From Verrucomicrobiota bacterium (GTDB lineage Bacteria; Verrucomicrobiota; Verrucomicrobiia; Opitutales; Opitutaceae): a DNA stretch of 41,876 nucleotides. Position 1 is the first letter of the stretch; every line of letters starts with the position of its first letter. The translations under genes were made by a program, and so were the position numbers. The stretch spans positions 1 through 41,876 of the forward strand of contig JAEXPL010000173.1 in assembly GCA_023446865.1 (NCBI GenBank). The letters are read 5' to 3'. Shown in pieces: positions 21,789 to 30,642 of this stretch. The notes beneath the pieces are model-generated. The model did no database searches. It saw only the letters and a list, made by a program, of their open reading frames with translations, and was not told the origin of the DNA.

Positions 21789-23138
21789 TCAGGAGAAGTC
21801 CTCGACCGGGAGGAGGAGCGAGGGGCCCTTCACGGTCGGGAGCTTGGCGATGGCGGCGCGGGCCTTGTCCATCGCGGCGCGGCTGGCGAGGTGCGTCATC
21901 AGGATCAGCGGCAGCGTCTCGCCCTCGTGACCCTCGGGCTGCACGATCGAAGCGATGCTGATGCCGGCGGTGCTGAGGATGGCCGAGACCTTTGCGATCA
22001 CGCCGGGTTTGTCGACGACGTTGAGGCGAAGGTAGAAGCGCGAGGAGGTCTCGCTGAACGGCACGACCGAGCCGGCGGGCGCGGTGGGCGCGAAGGCCGG
22101 CACGCGGTCGAGCGTGCCGCGGGTGATGTCGAGGCCGGCGTCGGCGAGATCGCTGAGGACGGCAGAGGCGGTGGCATCCTTGCCGGCGCCGCGGCCGTAG
22201 TAAAGGGTGTCGCCGATCGGGAAACCGGAGACGAAGACGGCGTTGAACACGTCGTTCACGCTGGCGAGCACGTGGCTCTGCGGCACGAGGGTGGGGCTCA
22301 CGGCGACGCTGATGCGCGCGCCGGCGGCCTTGGCCTTCTTGCCCTTCGGGGCCTTGGCGCCCTTCGCGGGCGGCGCGAGGCGGACCGATCCGAGAAGCTT
22401 GATGGTGTAGCCGAGCTGCTGCGCGAAACGGATGTCGAGCGGCGTGAGCGGGCGGATGCCCTCGACGTGGATGTCGTGGTGGTCGACCCAGAAGCCGTGG
22501 GCGAGCGAGGCGAGGATGCCGGTCTTGTGCGCGGCGTCGTGGCCGTCGACGTCGAGGGTCGGATCGGCCTCGGCGTAGCCCAGGCGCTGGGCGTCGGCGA
22601 GCACGACGTCGAAGGCGGCGCCTTCGCGGGTCATGCGGGTGAGGATGTAATTGCAGGTGCCGTTGACGATGCCGTAGATGCGCTCGAAACGGTTGCCGAC
22701 GAGCGCTTCGCGGAGGGTCTTGATAATCGGGATACCGCCGGCGACGCTGGCCTCGTAGTAGAGATTGGTGCCGGCCTTCTTGGCGGCGGCGAAGAGCTCG
22801 GGGCCGTGGGCGGAGAGCAGGGCCTTGTTGGCGGTGACGACCGCCTTGCCGCGCTCGAGGGCGGCGAGGACCATGACCTTGGCGATGCCGGTGCCGCCGA
22901 CGAGTTCGGTGACGATCTGGATCTCGGGATCCTCGACGACGTCCTTCCAGTTCAGCGTCATCACGGCGGTGTCGATCGGGTAGGGGCGGGGCTCGTCGAA
23001 GGCCTTCACGGCGACCTTCTTCACGACGAGGCGGACGCCGGTTCGGGCGGCCATGAGCTCCGAGTTCTCGCGGAGGGCGTTGAAGACGCCGCTGCCGACT
23101 GTGCCGCCGCCGATCATGCCGATGTTGACCTGTTTCAT
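21789..23138 (-). CDS. hom: Homoserine dehydrogenase
   Basis: A 449-residue cytoplasmic enzyme reducing aspartate semialdehyde to homoserine for threonine and methionine synthesis. The NAD(P)-binding motif GGGTVGSGV (10-18), TANKALL (102-108), and the catalytic region EASVAGGIPI ... VNGTCNYILT ... EADPTLDVDGHDAAHK are intact. Residues about 369-445 form an ACT domain (FYLRLNVVDKPGVIAKVSAIL), which usually binds a regulatory amino acid. Unusual is a Lys/Ala/Pro-rich stretch at about 255-274 (PPAKGAKAPKGKKAKAAG) inserted after KLLGSVRL. The start MKQVNIG fits the family; an ATG 40 codons upstream is less likely. Confidence 0.95.
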   Translation of the reverse strand: MKQVNIGMIGGGTVGSGVFNALRENSELMAARTGVRLVVKKVAVKAFDEPRPYPIDTAVMTLNWKDVVEDPEIQIVTELVGGTGIAKVMVLAALERGKAVVTANKALLSAHGPELFAAAKKAGTNLYYEASVAGGIPIIKTLREALVGNRFERIYGIVNGTCNYILTRMTREGAAFDVVLADAQRLGYAEADPTLDVDGHDAAHKTGILASLAHGFWVDHHDIHVEGIRPLTPLDIRFAQQLGYTIKLLGSVRLAPPAKGAKAPKGKKAKAAGARISVAVSPTLVPQSHVLASVNDVFNAVFVSGFPIGDTLYYGRGAGKDATASAVLSDLADAGLDITRGTLDRVPAFAPTAPAGSVVPFSETSSRFYLRLNVVDKPGVIAKVSAILSTAGISIASIVQPEGHEGETLPLILMTHLASRAAMDKARAAIAKLPTVKGPSLLLPVEDFS

Positions 23139-23334
23139 AGAGGTAAGAGGCGGGCAGCAAAAACGGCCGGCGGCGGCGCGACAACGTTTGTTTGGCGAAA
23201 TATCAACCGGCGCCGGCTTGAGCGGGCGAGGACGCGGGCCGTTGGGGCGGCGACGCATTGAAACATGGTCGGCGGTGCCGCGGCGGCGCGGAAACAGTTC
23301 GCTCGGCGGCGGCGGGTCGGGTCAACTCCGCCGC

Positions 23335-24408
23335 ATGAGCACCCCTGTGCACCAGACCCCGTACAAAGTGGCGTTGATCGGCTGCGGCCGCCCGTGGAAG
23401 GCCGAGGGCTCGACCGGCTTCGGCATGGCGCACCACCACTGGGCCGGCTACCGCGCCACCGGGCGCTGCGAGCTCGTCGCGGTGTCGGGCCGCACGCCGG
23501 CGCGCGCGGCCGAGTTCGCGGCGGTGCACAACCCGCAGGCGCGGGTCTACGCCGACGTCGTGGAGCTGATGGAGCGCGAGCGGCCGGATTTCGTGAGCAT
23601 CTGCCTCTGGCCGAGCTTCCACGCGGAGACGGTCTGCAAGATCGCGCCGTTCCGCCCGAAGATGATCCTCTGCGAGAAGCCGATGGACATCCACTGGGAC
23701 GCCGCGCTGCGCATGCACGAGGTCTGCCGCGAGCACGGCGTGATGCTCGCGATCAACCACCAGCGGCGGTTCAACCACCCGTTCACCCGCGCGAAGGCCA
23801 TGCTCGCGGCCGGCGAGATCGGCGCGCTCCAGCGCATGGAAGGCGCGTGGCGCGACCTGGCCGACACCGGCTCGCACGTGTTCGACATGATGTTTTTCCT
23901 CAACGGCGACGTGCCCGCCGAATGGGTGCTCGGGCAGATCGACATGCGCGACGCGCAGCTGATCTTCGGCGCGCTGCAGGCCGGCGGCGGCATCACCGAG
24001 CTGCGTTTCGCCAACGGCGTGCGCGCGGTCTACCACTTCGGCAAGGACCACGAGGAGAACGGCTGCATGCTCCGCCTCGTGGGCGAGCGCGGCGTGATGG
24101 AGATCGGATTCAACGAGCCGTGGCTGCGCATCCGCCGCGCCGGGCAGGCCGAGTGGGAGGTCGTGGATACGGGCGAGAACATCCATGAGTTCCAGGCGGT
24201 GGGGCGCGGCATCGCCGACATCCTCCGCTGCCTCGAGAACGGCGGCGTGCCGCAGCTCGACAGCTCGCGCGCGCTGCGCGCCACCGAGGTGATCTTCGCC
24301 ACGCACGAGTCGGCGCGCCGCCGCGGCCGGGTCGACCTGCCGCTGCCCGCCGGCCGCTGCGCGTTGCTGAGCATGGTCGAGTCGGGCGAGGTGAAGGTCG
24401 GCGCCTGA
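23335..24408 (+). CDS. Gfo/Idh/MocA-family NAD(P)-dependent oxidoreductase
   Basis: A 357-residue enzyme of the Gfo/Idh/MocA family, which oxidises or reduces sugars, inositols and related polyols. The dinucleotide fold is seen in KVALIGCGRPW, with a few extra residues (KAEGSTGFGMAHH) after the glycine motif, and the conserved EKP at 114-116 carries the catalytic lysine. AINHQRRFNHPF follows, and the C-terminal half is the beta-sheet substrate domain. There is no signal peptide, so it is cytoplasmic. It points toward a TIM-barrel sugar isomerase at 25671, a common pairing in Verrucomicrobia, although an atypical insert separates the two. The exact substrate is not readable. Confidence 0.88.
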   Translation: MSTPVHQTPYKVALIGCGRPWKAEGSTGFGMAHHHWAGYRATGRCELVAVSGRTPARAAEFAAVHNPQARVYADVVELMERERPDFVSICLWPSFHAETVCKIAPFRPKMILCEKPMDIHWDAALRMHEVCREHGVMLAINHQRRFNHPFTRAKAMLAAGEIGALQRMEGAWRDLADTGSHVFDMMFFLNGDVPAEWVLGQIDMRDAQLIFGALQAGGGITELRFANGVRAVYHFGKDHEENGCMLRLVGERGVMEIGFNEPWLRIRRAGQAEWEVVDTGENIHEFQAVGRGIADILRCLENGGVPQLDSSRALRATEVIFATHESARRRGRVDLPLPAGRCALLSMVESGEVKVGA

Positions 24409-24439
24409 GGATCGAGTGCGGTCCGCGGGCTTCGCGTTG

Positions 24440-24600
24440 CAGTGGCATGAAGCACCACGCCCCAACACCGCATAGGGGAGGATCTGAGGCATGCGCCGTT
24501 ACCACGCGTACGGCGCGTCCGGTGAGCGCCTAGGGCCGGTGAATGTTCTATGCACGTCCGGCCGGGGTCTGGATGAAACGGCACGGCGGGTGTGTTCGGA
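24440..24600 (+). other. Non-coding stretch with strong structure, possible group II intron end remnant
   Basis: Within the 284 bases between the oxidoreductase and the next gene lie two notable stems. GCGCCGT-N10-ACGGCGC is at about 24492-24515. GGGCCGG-TG-N8-ATG-CA-CG-TCCGGCC follows at about 24532-24563. The second resembles domain V of bacterial group II introns (consensus 3' strand GCACGTCCGG, with a two-base CG bulge), but the catalytic 5' strand is altered and no reverse transcriptase is present. I treat it as a possible relic or unidentified RNA. Confidence 0.3.
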
Positions 24601-24692
24601 ATATCGAACAGAATCGGCTTCCTCCGGAAGTCCTCCCACCTCAGATTGAGCTTCGTCGAGACGTGCCCTTGTTTCGGCCCCCCAACTTTCCG

Positions 24693-25490
24693 ATGCGCGC
24701 GATCCTCACCCTTCTGTCCGTTCTCTTTGTCGCCAGTGCGACCCTTGCCCGAGACTCCAACCAGAAGCCTCCGGGAGCGGCTGAGATCCACGGTTCCTGC
24801 GGTCGAAACAGGTTCACGATCGCGGTGGTGAAGGTGGATGGGAAGCAGCCGCCGTACTTGGCCGGTGCGCTTGGCCCCATCTATCTTCAGCCGGGAATGC
24901 ATCAGGTGGAGCTGAGTATCGTTGGCACGATCTGGTATGAAGGCGGGGGGACATTTGACCTCCTCGCCCAAGAGAATCGGAAATACCGATTTACCGTCTT
25001 TGCCGATGGGGGAACCGAGTTCACGATTGTTGCGCACGATTTCACCAAAGAACCGGAAGAGATCGTGTTCGTGGCCCGGGTGCCTTGGAACCGAATCCCA
25101 CACCAGGGGAAACCAACCTACATCAAAGCACCGTCCTATCTGGCGGTCCCAGCTGTGCTTTCGAGCAAAGCCCCGAGTGGCAAGCAGGTGCCATATGGGA
25201 AAACCTATGGAACTATGGACACGCCGCCGGCGCCCGAGAAGCAAGAGCGCGCCAAGTATCCACCGGAACTCAAGGCCCGGGGGATCGAAGGGGCCGCAGT
25301 CGTGAAGTTCGAGCTCACGGCAGCGGAAGGCGCCAAGGATTTCTCGGTCCAAGCGAGCAGCCCGGAGTTCGGCGAAGCAGCAATGGCGGCAGCCCGCCTC
25401 AGCAGGTTCAAACCGGCGAAGCAGGCCGGGAAGAACGTCTCCTGCAAAATCGAACTCTTGTACACGTTCCCGGGGCAGTGGGTGGAGTGA
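24693..25490 (+). CDS. Exported protein with TonB C-terminal domain
   Basis: A 265-residue protein with signal peptide (RAILTLLSVLFVASATLA). Residues 25-135 are an unrecognised beta-rich domain (KPPYLAGALGPIYLQPGMHQVEL...), which resembles a PEGA-like or carboxypeptidase-like sandwich in outline only. Residues 189-259 match the TonB C-terminal fold: YPPELKARGIEGAAVVKFEL, SSPEFGEAAMAAARLSRFKP, and a closing strand. There is no cytoplasmic TonB box or membrane anchor, so it cannot be a normal energiser. Base composition is visibly less GC-rich than the neighbours and codons ending in A or T are more frequent, suggesting recent acquisition together with the structured stretch just before it. Confidence 0.7.
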   Translation: MRAILTLLSVLFVASATLARDSNQKPPGAAEIHGSCGRNRFTIAVVKVDGKQPPYLAGALGPIYLQPGMHQVELSIVGTIWYEGGGTFDLLAQENRKYRFTVFADGGTEFTIVAHDFTKEPEEIVFVARVPWNRIPHQGKPTYIKAPSYLAVPAVLSSKAPSGKQVPYGKTYGTMDTPPAPEKQERAKYPPELKARGIEGAAVVKFELTAAEGAKDFSVQASSPEFGEAAMAAARLSRFKPAKQAGKNVSCKIELLYTFPGQWVE

Positions 25491-25670
25491 ACCAACTGCA
25501 TCCCGTTTGTCGCATGTGGATGGCGGGGCGGTGGAGCCGGAACGGCCGGGCGCCCTGGTCAAAGCCGGGTGACGCAACCGCCTCTTGCGGCTTTCCGTTC
25601 TGGCGAAAGCACCTACGTTCCCGCAAGCCCCTCGGCACGCCTCGTTGGTAATGCTCCGCCGTTTCCGCCC

Positions 25671-26537
25671 ATGTTCGCCTCCTTCGCCCCCGGTCATGTC
25701 GGCATCAACGTTTCACTCGACGAGGGGCTGGCGCTCGCGGAGCGGCATGGTTTCGGCGGGTTCGATGCGCCGCTCGAGGTGCTGACGGTCACGGTCGAGC
25801 GTGATGGCGCGGAGGCGGTGCGTGCCCAGTTTCTGGACCGCGGGCTGCGGGTGGGGGCGTGGAATCTGCCGTTCGTGCCCTCCGCGGTGGGCGAGGAGGA
25901 ATGGCACGCGTGGCTGAAGCAGCTGCCGCCGCTGCTCGCCAGCGCCGCGGCGGTCGGCGCGCGCCGCGCCTGCATCTGGATTCTCCCCGGGAGCAACGCG
26001 CTCGAGTACGCCGACAACTTCGAACACCACACCGACCGCCTCCGCCCCGTCGCCCACCTGCTCGCCGAGCAGGGCATCCGGCTCGGGTTGGAGTTCATCG
26101 GGCCGGAGACGCTGCGGCGGTCGTTCGTGCATCCGTTCATCCACACGCCGGCGGGCATGCTCGAGCTCGGCCACGCCATCGGGCCGAACTGCGGGCTGCT
26201 GCTCGACAGCTGGCATTGGCATTGCGTGGGCGGTACGGTGGCCGACCTCGCGCACCTGCGCTGCGGGCAGGTCGTGCACGTCCATGTGAACGACGCGCCG
26301 CTTGGCGTGCCGCGCGATGAGCTGGCCGATCTCAGCCGCAAGCTGCCGGGGGCGACCGGCGTGATCGACCTCGACGGTTTCATGGGCGCGCTCGCTGATA
26401 TGGGCTACGACGGCCCGGTCACCGCCGAGCCGTTCGACAAATCGCTCGACGCGCTGCCCGCCGAAGAGGCGGCTGCGCTCACCGCGAAGGCCACACGCGG
26501 CGCTGTGGCGCGAGCGGTGCGGGCGTACGAGCGCTGA
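25671..26537 (+). CDS. Sugar phosphate isomerase/epimerase (AP-endonuclease-2-like TIM barrel)
   Basis: A 288-residue TIM-barrel protein of the xylose isomerase-like family. The usual metal ligands can be seen: E141 in LEFIGPET, D179 in LLDSWHWH, H203/H205 in VHVHVNDAP, and E253 in TAEPFD. No signal peptide is present, so it should work in the cytoplasm on a sugar or inositol derivative. Its natural partner is the oxidoreductase at 23335; the two were probably adjacent before the 24409-25500 stretch came between them. The ATG at 25671 opens the first beta strand, and longer frames upstream carry no similarity. Confidence 0.85.
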   Translation: MFASFAPGHVGINVSLDEGLALAERHGFGGFDAPLEVLTVTVERDGAEAVRAQFLDRGLRVGAWNLPFVPSAVGEEEWHAWLKQLPPLLASAAAVGARRACIWILPGSNALEYADNFEHHTDRLRPVAHLLAEQGIRLGLEFIGPETLRRSFVHPFIHTPAGMLELGHAIGPNCGLLLDSWHWHCVGGTVADLAHLRCGQVVHVHVNDAPLGVPRDELADLSRKLPGATGVIDLDGFMGALADMGYDGPVTAEPFDKSLDALPAEEAAALTAKATRGAVARAVRAYER

Positions 26538-26743
26538 ACCGGGCAGGTGGGGGCGGCGCGGTTTTGGGCTCGGGACAAAGTCGGAGTTGCCGTCGGAGGG
26601 ATGGCATCACAGGCTCCGGAAGCCTCCGAGACGTCGTCTGCTGCCCCACGGCCGACTGATCGCCCCCGGGGCAACCGACCACGAGGACTGCCCGGCGAGC
26701 CCAGACGCTCGTCGCCGGTCCGCAACCGCGGAGGAGCGAGACC

Positions 26744-29700
26744 ATGAACATTTCGATGGAGGGGCAAGGGGCGACACGGGGCGGCGCGGCCGACTCATCA
26801 CGGCCGTTCGACCGGCTCATGCAGCTGGAGAACGATGTGCTCGATGCCCGCTTCGAGCCGGCGGACATCGCGGCGCCGTGGGCTCTGGCGCAGAAGGTGT
26901 ACGAGGCACAGGGAGGGGAGGGGCCGACGGGAGTACTCCAGCGGCTGCTGGCCGGCCGCGACCGGAAGCGGCTCGGTCTGTTTCTCGAGCGAAAAAGGAA
27001 AACCGATACAGCGACGGTAACCGGGATCCTGATCGACGTCTTGAACGCCGCGCTTGCCGTGGAGAGTCTGGACCACCTCTGCGGGCGCGGGGCGAGGGGG
27101 GGGCGCCACGAGGGACAAGAGGGGATGGCCGTGCATGGTTTCCGCGCCAACCGCCTGCTGCTCGAACAGGTTTTCTCCGGCCTGATCCGGTCGCGGGTCT
27201 GGAGGCAGCCGCGACGCATCGCGCAACCGGGTGATGCGGGTGAACCCTGGGTTGCGTTCACGACCTCGGATCGCGTGGGGCTCGCTCTTTCGGGCGGCGG
27301 AATCCGCAGCGCGACGGTGAACCTCGGCGTCCTGCAGGCGCGGGCCGGCAAGGGGCTGCTCGGTCGCTTCCACTACTTGTCGACGGTCTCGGGCGGCGGT
27401 TATGTGGGGGGATTCTGGACGCGGTGGCGGACGGCGCGGCGGGCGGCGGGCGTGCTCGGTGGCGGGCATGTTTTCCCGATGCCCATGGGCGAGGCCCAGG
27501 GGGCGGGCCGCGGCGGCCCGCGCGAGGTTCGCGAGCCGCACGAGGTGCGGCATCTCCGGGAGTTCAGCCGGTTCCTGATCCCGCGGCGCGGACTCAACGC
27601 GGAGTTCTGGGCGGCGGCGGTGACGGTGTTGGGCGGGATCGTTCCCTCGCTCGTGGTGGCCGCGGCCGTGGTGGCCGGTGCAGTGGCGTTGTGGGCGTTG
27701 TTCGCCGTGCTGCTGGCCTCGGCCGCGTATCCGCCAATCGTGCGCGGCGCGGCGCTGACGGTTCTGGTCGGGGGGATTCTTGCGTGGGCGGACGGCTTGG
27801 CCCGTCGCCGGGGCGAGATCGAGGCGACCGCGGACGCCCAACGTGTCTATCTGCAGTGGTACGGGGTGGCGGCCGGATTCGCGGCGTTGGTCTCGGGCGG
27901 GGCGTTCGTTTGGTTGAGCGAAGGAGGGGCGGGGGCGGTGAACGGCTCCTTGTCGACCGGGGGCGTGTTCCCTGCGGCTCGGGTGCTGTTCGATCCGAGC
28001 CTGGCGCTGCTCGCGGCGCTGGTGGTCCTGGTGATCGGGCAGGTGCCACTTGCGCGGTCCTGGCGGAGAATTGCCGTTGCGGTCGTGCGGACACCGTATC
28101 CGGAGGCCGCCTGGGGCCGGGTCATGGGTCGGATGCTCGCGATGGTGGCGTGCTGGTCGGCCTTCGCCGCCATCTGGTGGAGCTCCGAGTGGCTGGTGGC
28201 GCGGTACCGCGGGCCGGCGTTGCCGGGCGGAATCGGCGGTGGCGCGGCCGCCCTCAGCTTGTTGTTCTACCTGCTGCGGGACTGGCTGAAGCAACCGAAG
28301 GAGGAAACGCGGGCTTCGGGTCTTCTGTCCGCGCTGCTGGGCGGGGCGGGCGGCGGGATGGCGCGGCTCAAACAGGCGATTCCGCGGCTTTTGGCCAGCG
28401 GTGTGATCGGCCTCGCGTTTCTGCTCGCGGCGGTGGCGGCGCATCTCGGCGGCGAGGCGGGCACGATGCCTCCGCTGCTCCGGGGACTCGCGGCCAGCGT
28501 ATTGGTCGTGGTGGTCGCCTTGGTGGTGTTCGATCCGGCCGCGTTGGGGTTGCACGAGTTTTACCGTGGCCGGCTGGCGCGGTGCTTCCTCGGGGCCGCG
28601 AACGCGTCGTTTGGAGGGGGAGGGCGCCGCGTTCTGGTCGAGCGCTTGGGCGACGACCAGTGGTTCAACGAGGAAAGCGGCTTGCCGATCCATCTGGTGT
28701 GTTGTGCGGCGAACCAGACGATGGCCGACGACCATCTGGCCTCCCTGCATCGCGGGGCGCGCAGCGCGGTGCTGTCGCGGTTCGGCATCGCGATGGGGGC
28801 GCACTGGCGGGCGGGCATTCCGCTGCGTCTGTCTTCGGCGCTCACCGCCTCGGCGGCGGCGTTCAACTCCCTGATGGGGGAGCGGTCGATGAAGCTGGGT
28901 CGGGCGGTGTCGTTCGTGATGACGGCGCTGAACCTGCGCCTCGGCCTGTGGGTGAAGAGCCCGGCGGCGAAGGTCGCGGCCCGGCGGCGGCGGTGGTTTC
29001 CCGGCCAGCAGTTCCTCTGCGAGTTGTTCGGCATGGCCCAATGCCGCCTTGGATTGGGGGACACGCGGGGCGCGGCGCCGGAGCGGGAGGAGTTGATCCA
29101 TCTGTCCGACGGCGGGCATTTCGAGAATCTTGGCGTCTACGAACTGATCCGGCGGCATTGTCGCTACATCGTGGCGGTCGACGCGGGGGAGGATGTGGAT
29201 TTCGCGTTCGACGACCTCGGGCGCGCCGTGCGGCGGGTGCGCGAGGATTTCGGCGTGGAGATCGAGATCGATGTCGCGCCGCTGCGGCCGGATGCGGACG
29301 GTGTGGTGCGCCAGCACCTGGTGGTGGGCGTGATCCACTACGACGGCGTGGTCGGCACGGACAAGGGCACCATCGTCTACCTCAAGCCGTCGATCACCGG
29401 CGACGAGCCGCCGGATGTGTTGCAGTACCGTAAGCGTGAGCCGGCCTTCCCGCATCAGTCGACCGGCGACCAGTTCTTCGACGAGGCGCAGTTCGAGTCC
29501 TACCGGCGCCTCGGCGAGCACATGGTCAACGGCGCGATCGGCCGACTGGAGACTCTGCTGTTCGATCCGAGCAGCTTGGCCGACGAGACGCTGTTCTGGC
29601 GGTTGCGCACGGTTTGGGATCGGCAGCCGCCGTGGTTGCTCCGTGAGGAAGGCATGCGGCTCTGGGATCATGCGCGGGAGTTGGAAGCCAAGTTGTTCGA

Positions 29701-30622
29701 CCCCGAGACCGCCAAACGCTGCGAACGGTATCTCGTCGGACTTGGCGAGGAGGTCCGTCCCGAGGTGGTACTGGCGATCGGGATCTGCAAGTTCCTTGAG
29801 GAGGCTTGGGTGGTTTGCGAGCTGGACCAATTCTGCACGCACCCGGCCGCCAGCAGCTGGATGAGTTGCATGAACCGGTGGGCGGCGGTGCCGGCGGTCC
29901 GGCGTTGGTGGCCGGCGATCAAATCGCTGTTCGGCGAGGGGTTCCGGCTCTTCGCGGAGAAACGGTTGCACCTGCCGGAGTCCGCCCGGGTGGGCGATGC
30001 GGAGGTCTCCGGGGGGAACGATGTCCCGGCGCAGCGCCTCGCCTACGCGTCGGAGCGCTTGCCCGAGGTGCGACCGGGGTGGACCGTGGGGCGCGTCGGT
30101 CCCTTGTTCCGTTTGGTTCTGGACTTGCCGGCCGTGGAAGCGGAGCCGTCGATGCGGCTCGAAGCGGGGTTGGCGTGGATCGACGAGGACGTGGCGGCCG
30201 GGATCGCAACGTGGGCTCTCGAGGACCTGTTTGTGCCACCGGAGTTGGAATATGGCGACTGCACCAGCCAACTGCTGGACCGGGTGATCGCCCGCTATCG
30301 TTGGCACGGGTTCCGGGTGCTCCGGGTGCAGCTGCAGGAGACTGACAATCGCGAGTTGGTCGAGCAACGGCTGCGGCGCGATGCGGCGAGCCGACGGCAA
30401 CAGACCGAACTCATCGATTTCTATCGCAGTCGTGGCTTCCGCTACGACGACGAGGCTTGGGTCGACGGCCGGTGCACCGGGATGGTGCTACGGCTGTGGC
30501 CCCGGGAGGAGGCAACTGGGGACACGTATGTCTTCCCACCGACAGCGACGGTCAACGCCGGAGCCGGGGGCGGCTTCGGCCTGGTCGGGACGCTAGACCA
30601 GGCGCGGGCCGTCGATAGCTGA
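26744..30622 (+). CDS. Giant patatin-like membrane protein with GNAT-like C-terminal domain
   Basis: A 1292-residue protein with a good ribosome binding site (GGAGG, 26730). A patatin/cPLA2-type hydrolase domain is split: the oxyanion loop SGGGIRSA (183-190) and nucleophile S216 in TVSGGGYVGG come first, then a region of about 330 residues (287-612) with about eight to ten hydrophobic helices, and the catalytic aspartate D789 in SDGGHFENLG lies beyond it. Residues about 1135-1262 end in LIDFYRSRGFRYDDEAW...GMVLRLWP, the Y-x-x-x-GF pattern that closes GNAT acyltransferases. So a membrane-embedded lipase-like enzyme carrying an acyltransferase-like tail is likely. Substrate is unknown; acyl transfer or remodelling of membrane lipids is a guess. 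It stands alone on its strand. Confidence 0.82.
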   Translation: MNISMEGQGATRGGAADSSRPFDRLMQLENDVLDARFEPADIAAPWALAQKVYEAQGGEGPTGVLQRLLAGRDRKRLGLFLERKRKTDTATVTGILIDVLNAALAVESLDHLCGRGARGGRHEGQEGMAVHGFRANRLLLEQVFSGLIRSRVWRQPRRIAQPGDAGEPWVAFTTSDRVGLALSGGGIRSATVNLGVLQARAGKGLLGRFHYLSTVSGGGYVGGFWTRWRTARRAAGVLGGGHVFPMPMGEAQGAGRGGPREVREPHEVRHLREFSRFLIPRRGLNAEFWAAAVTVLGGIVPSLVVAAAVVAGAVALWALFAVLLASAAYPPIVRGAALTVLVGGILAWADGLARRRGEIEATADAQRVYLQWYGVAAGFAALVSGGAFVWLSEGGAGAVNGSLSTGGVFPAARVLFDPSLALLAALVVLVIGQVPLARSWRRIAVAVVRTPYPEAAWGRVMGRMLAMVACWSAFAAIWWSSEWLVARYRGPALPGGIGGGAAALSLLFYLLRDWLKQPKEETRASGLLSALLGGAGGGMARLKQAIPRLLASGVIGLAFLLAAVAAHLGGEAGTMPPLLRGLAASVLVVVVALVVFDPAALGLHEFYRGRLARCFLGAANASFGGGGRRVLVERLGDDQWFNEESGLPIHLVCCAANQTMADDHLASLHRGARSAVLSRFGIAMGAHWRAGIPLRLSSALTASAAAFNSLMGERSMKLGRAVSFVMTALNLRLGLWVKSPAAKVAARRRRWFPGQQFLCELFGMAQCRLGLGDTRGAAPEREELIHLSDGGHFENLGVYELIRRHCRYIVAVDAGEDVDFAFDDLGRAVRRVREDFGVEIEIDVAPLRPDADGVVRQHLVVGVIHYDGVVGTDKGTIVYLKPSITGDEPPDVLQYRKREPAFPHQSTGDQFFDEAQFESYRRLGEHMVNGAIGRLETLLFDPSSLADETLFWRLRTVWDRQPPWLLREEGMRLWDHARELEAKLFDPETAKRCERYLVGLGEEVRPEVVLAIGICKFLEEAWVVCELDQFCTHPAASSWMSCMNRWAAVPAVRRWWPAIKSLFGEGFRLFAEKRLHLPESARVGDAEVSGGNDVPAQRLAYASERLPEVRPGWTVGRVGPLFRLVLDLPAVEAEPSMRLEAGLAWIDEDVAAGIATWALEDLFVPPELEYGDCTSQLLDRVIARYRWHGFRVLRVQLQETDNRELVEQRLRRDAASRRQQTELIDFYRSRGFRYDDEAWVDGRCTGMVLRLWPREEATGDTYVFPPTATVNAGAGGGFGLVGTLDQARAVDS

Positions 30623-30642
30623 TCCGCCGGCGGCGGCGCTGC

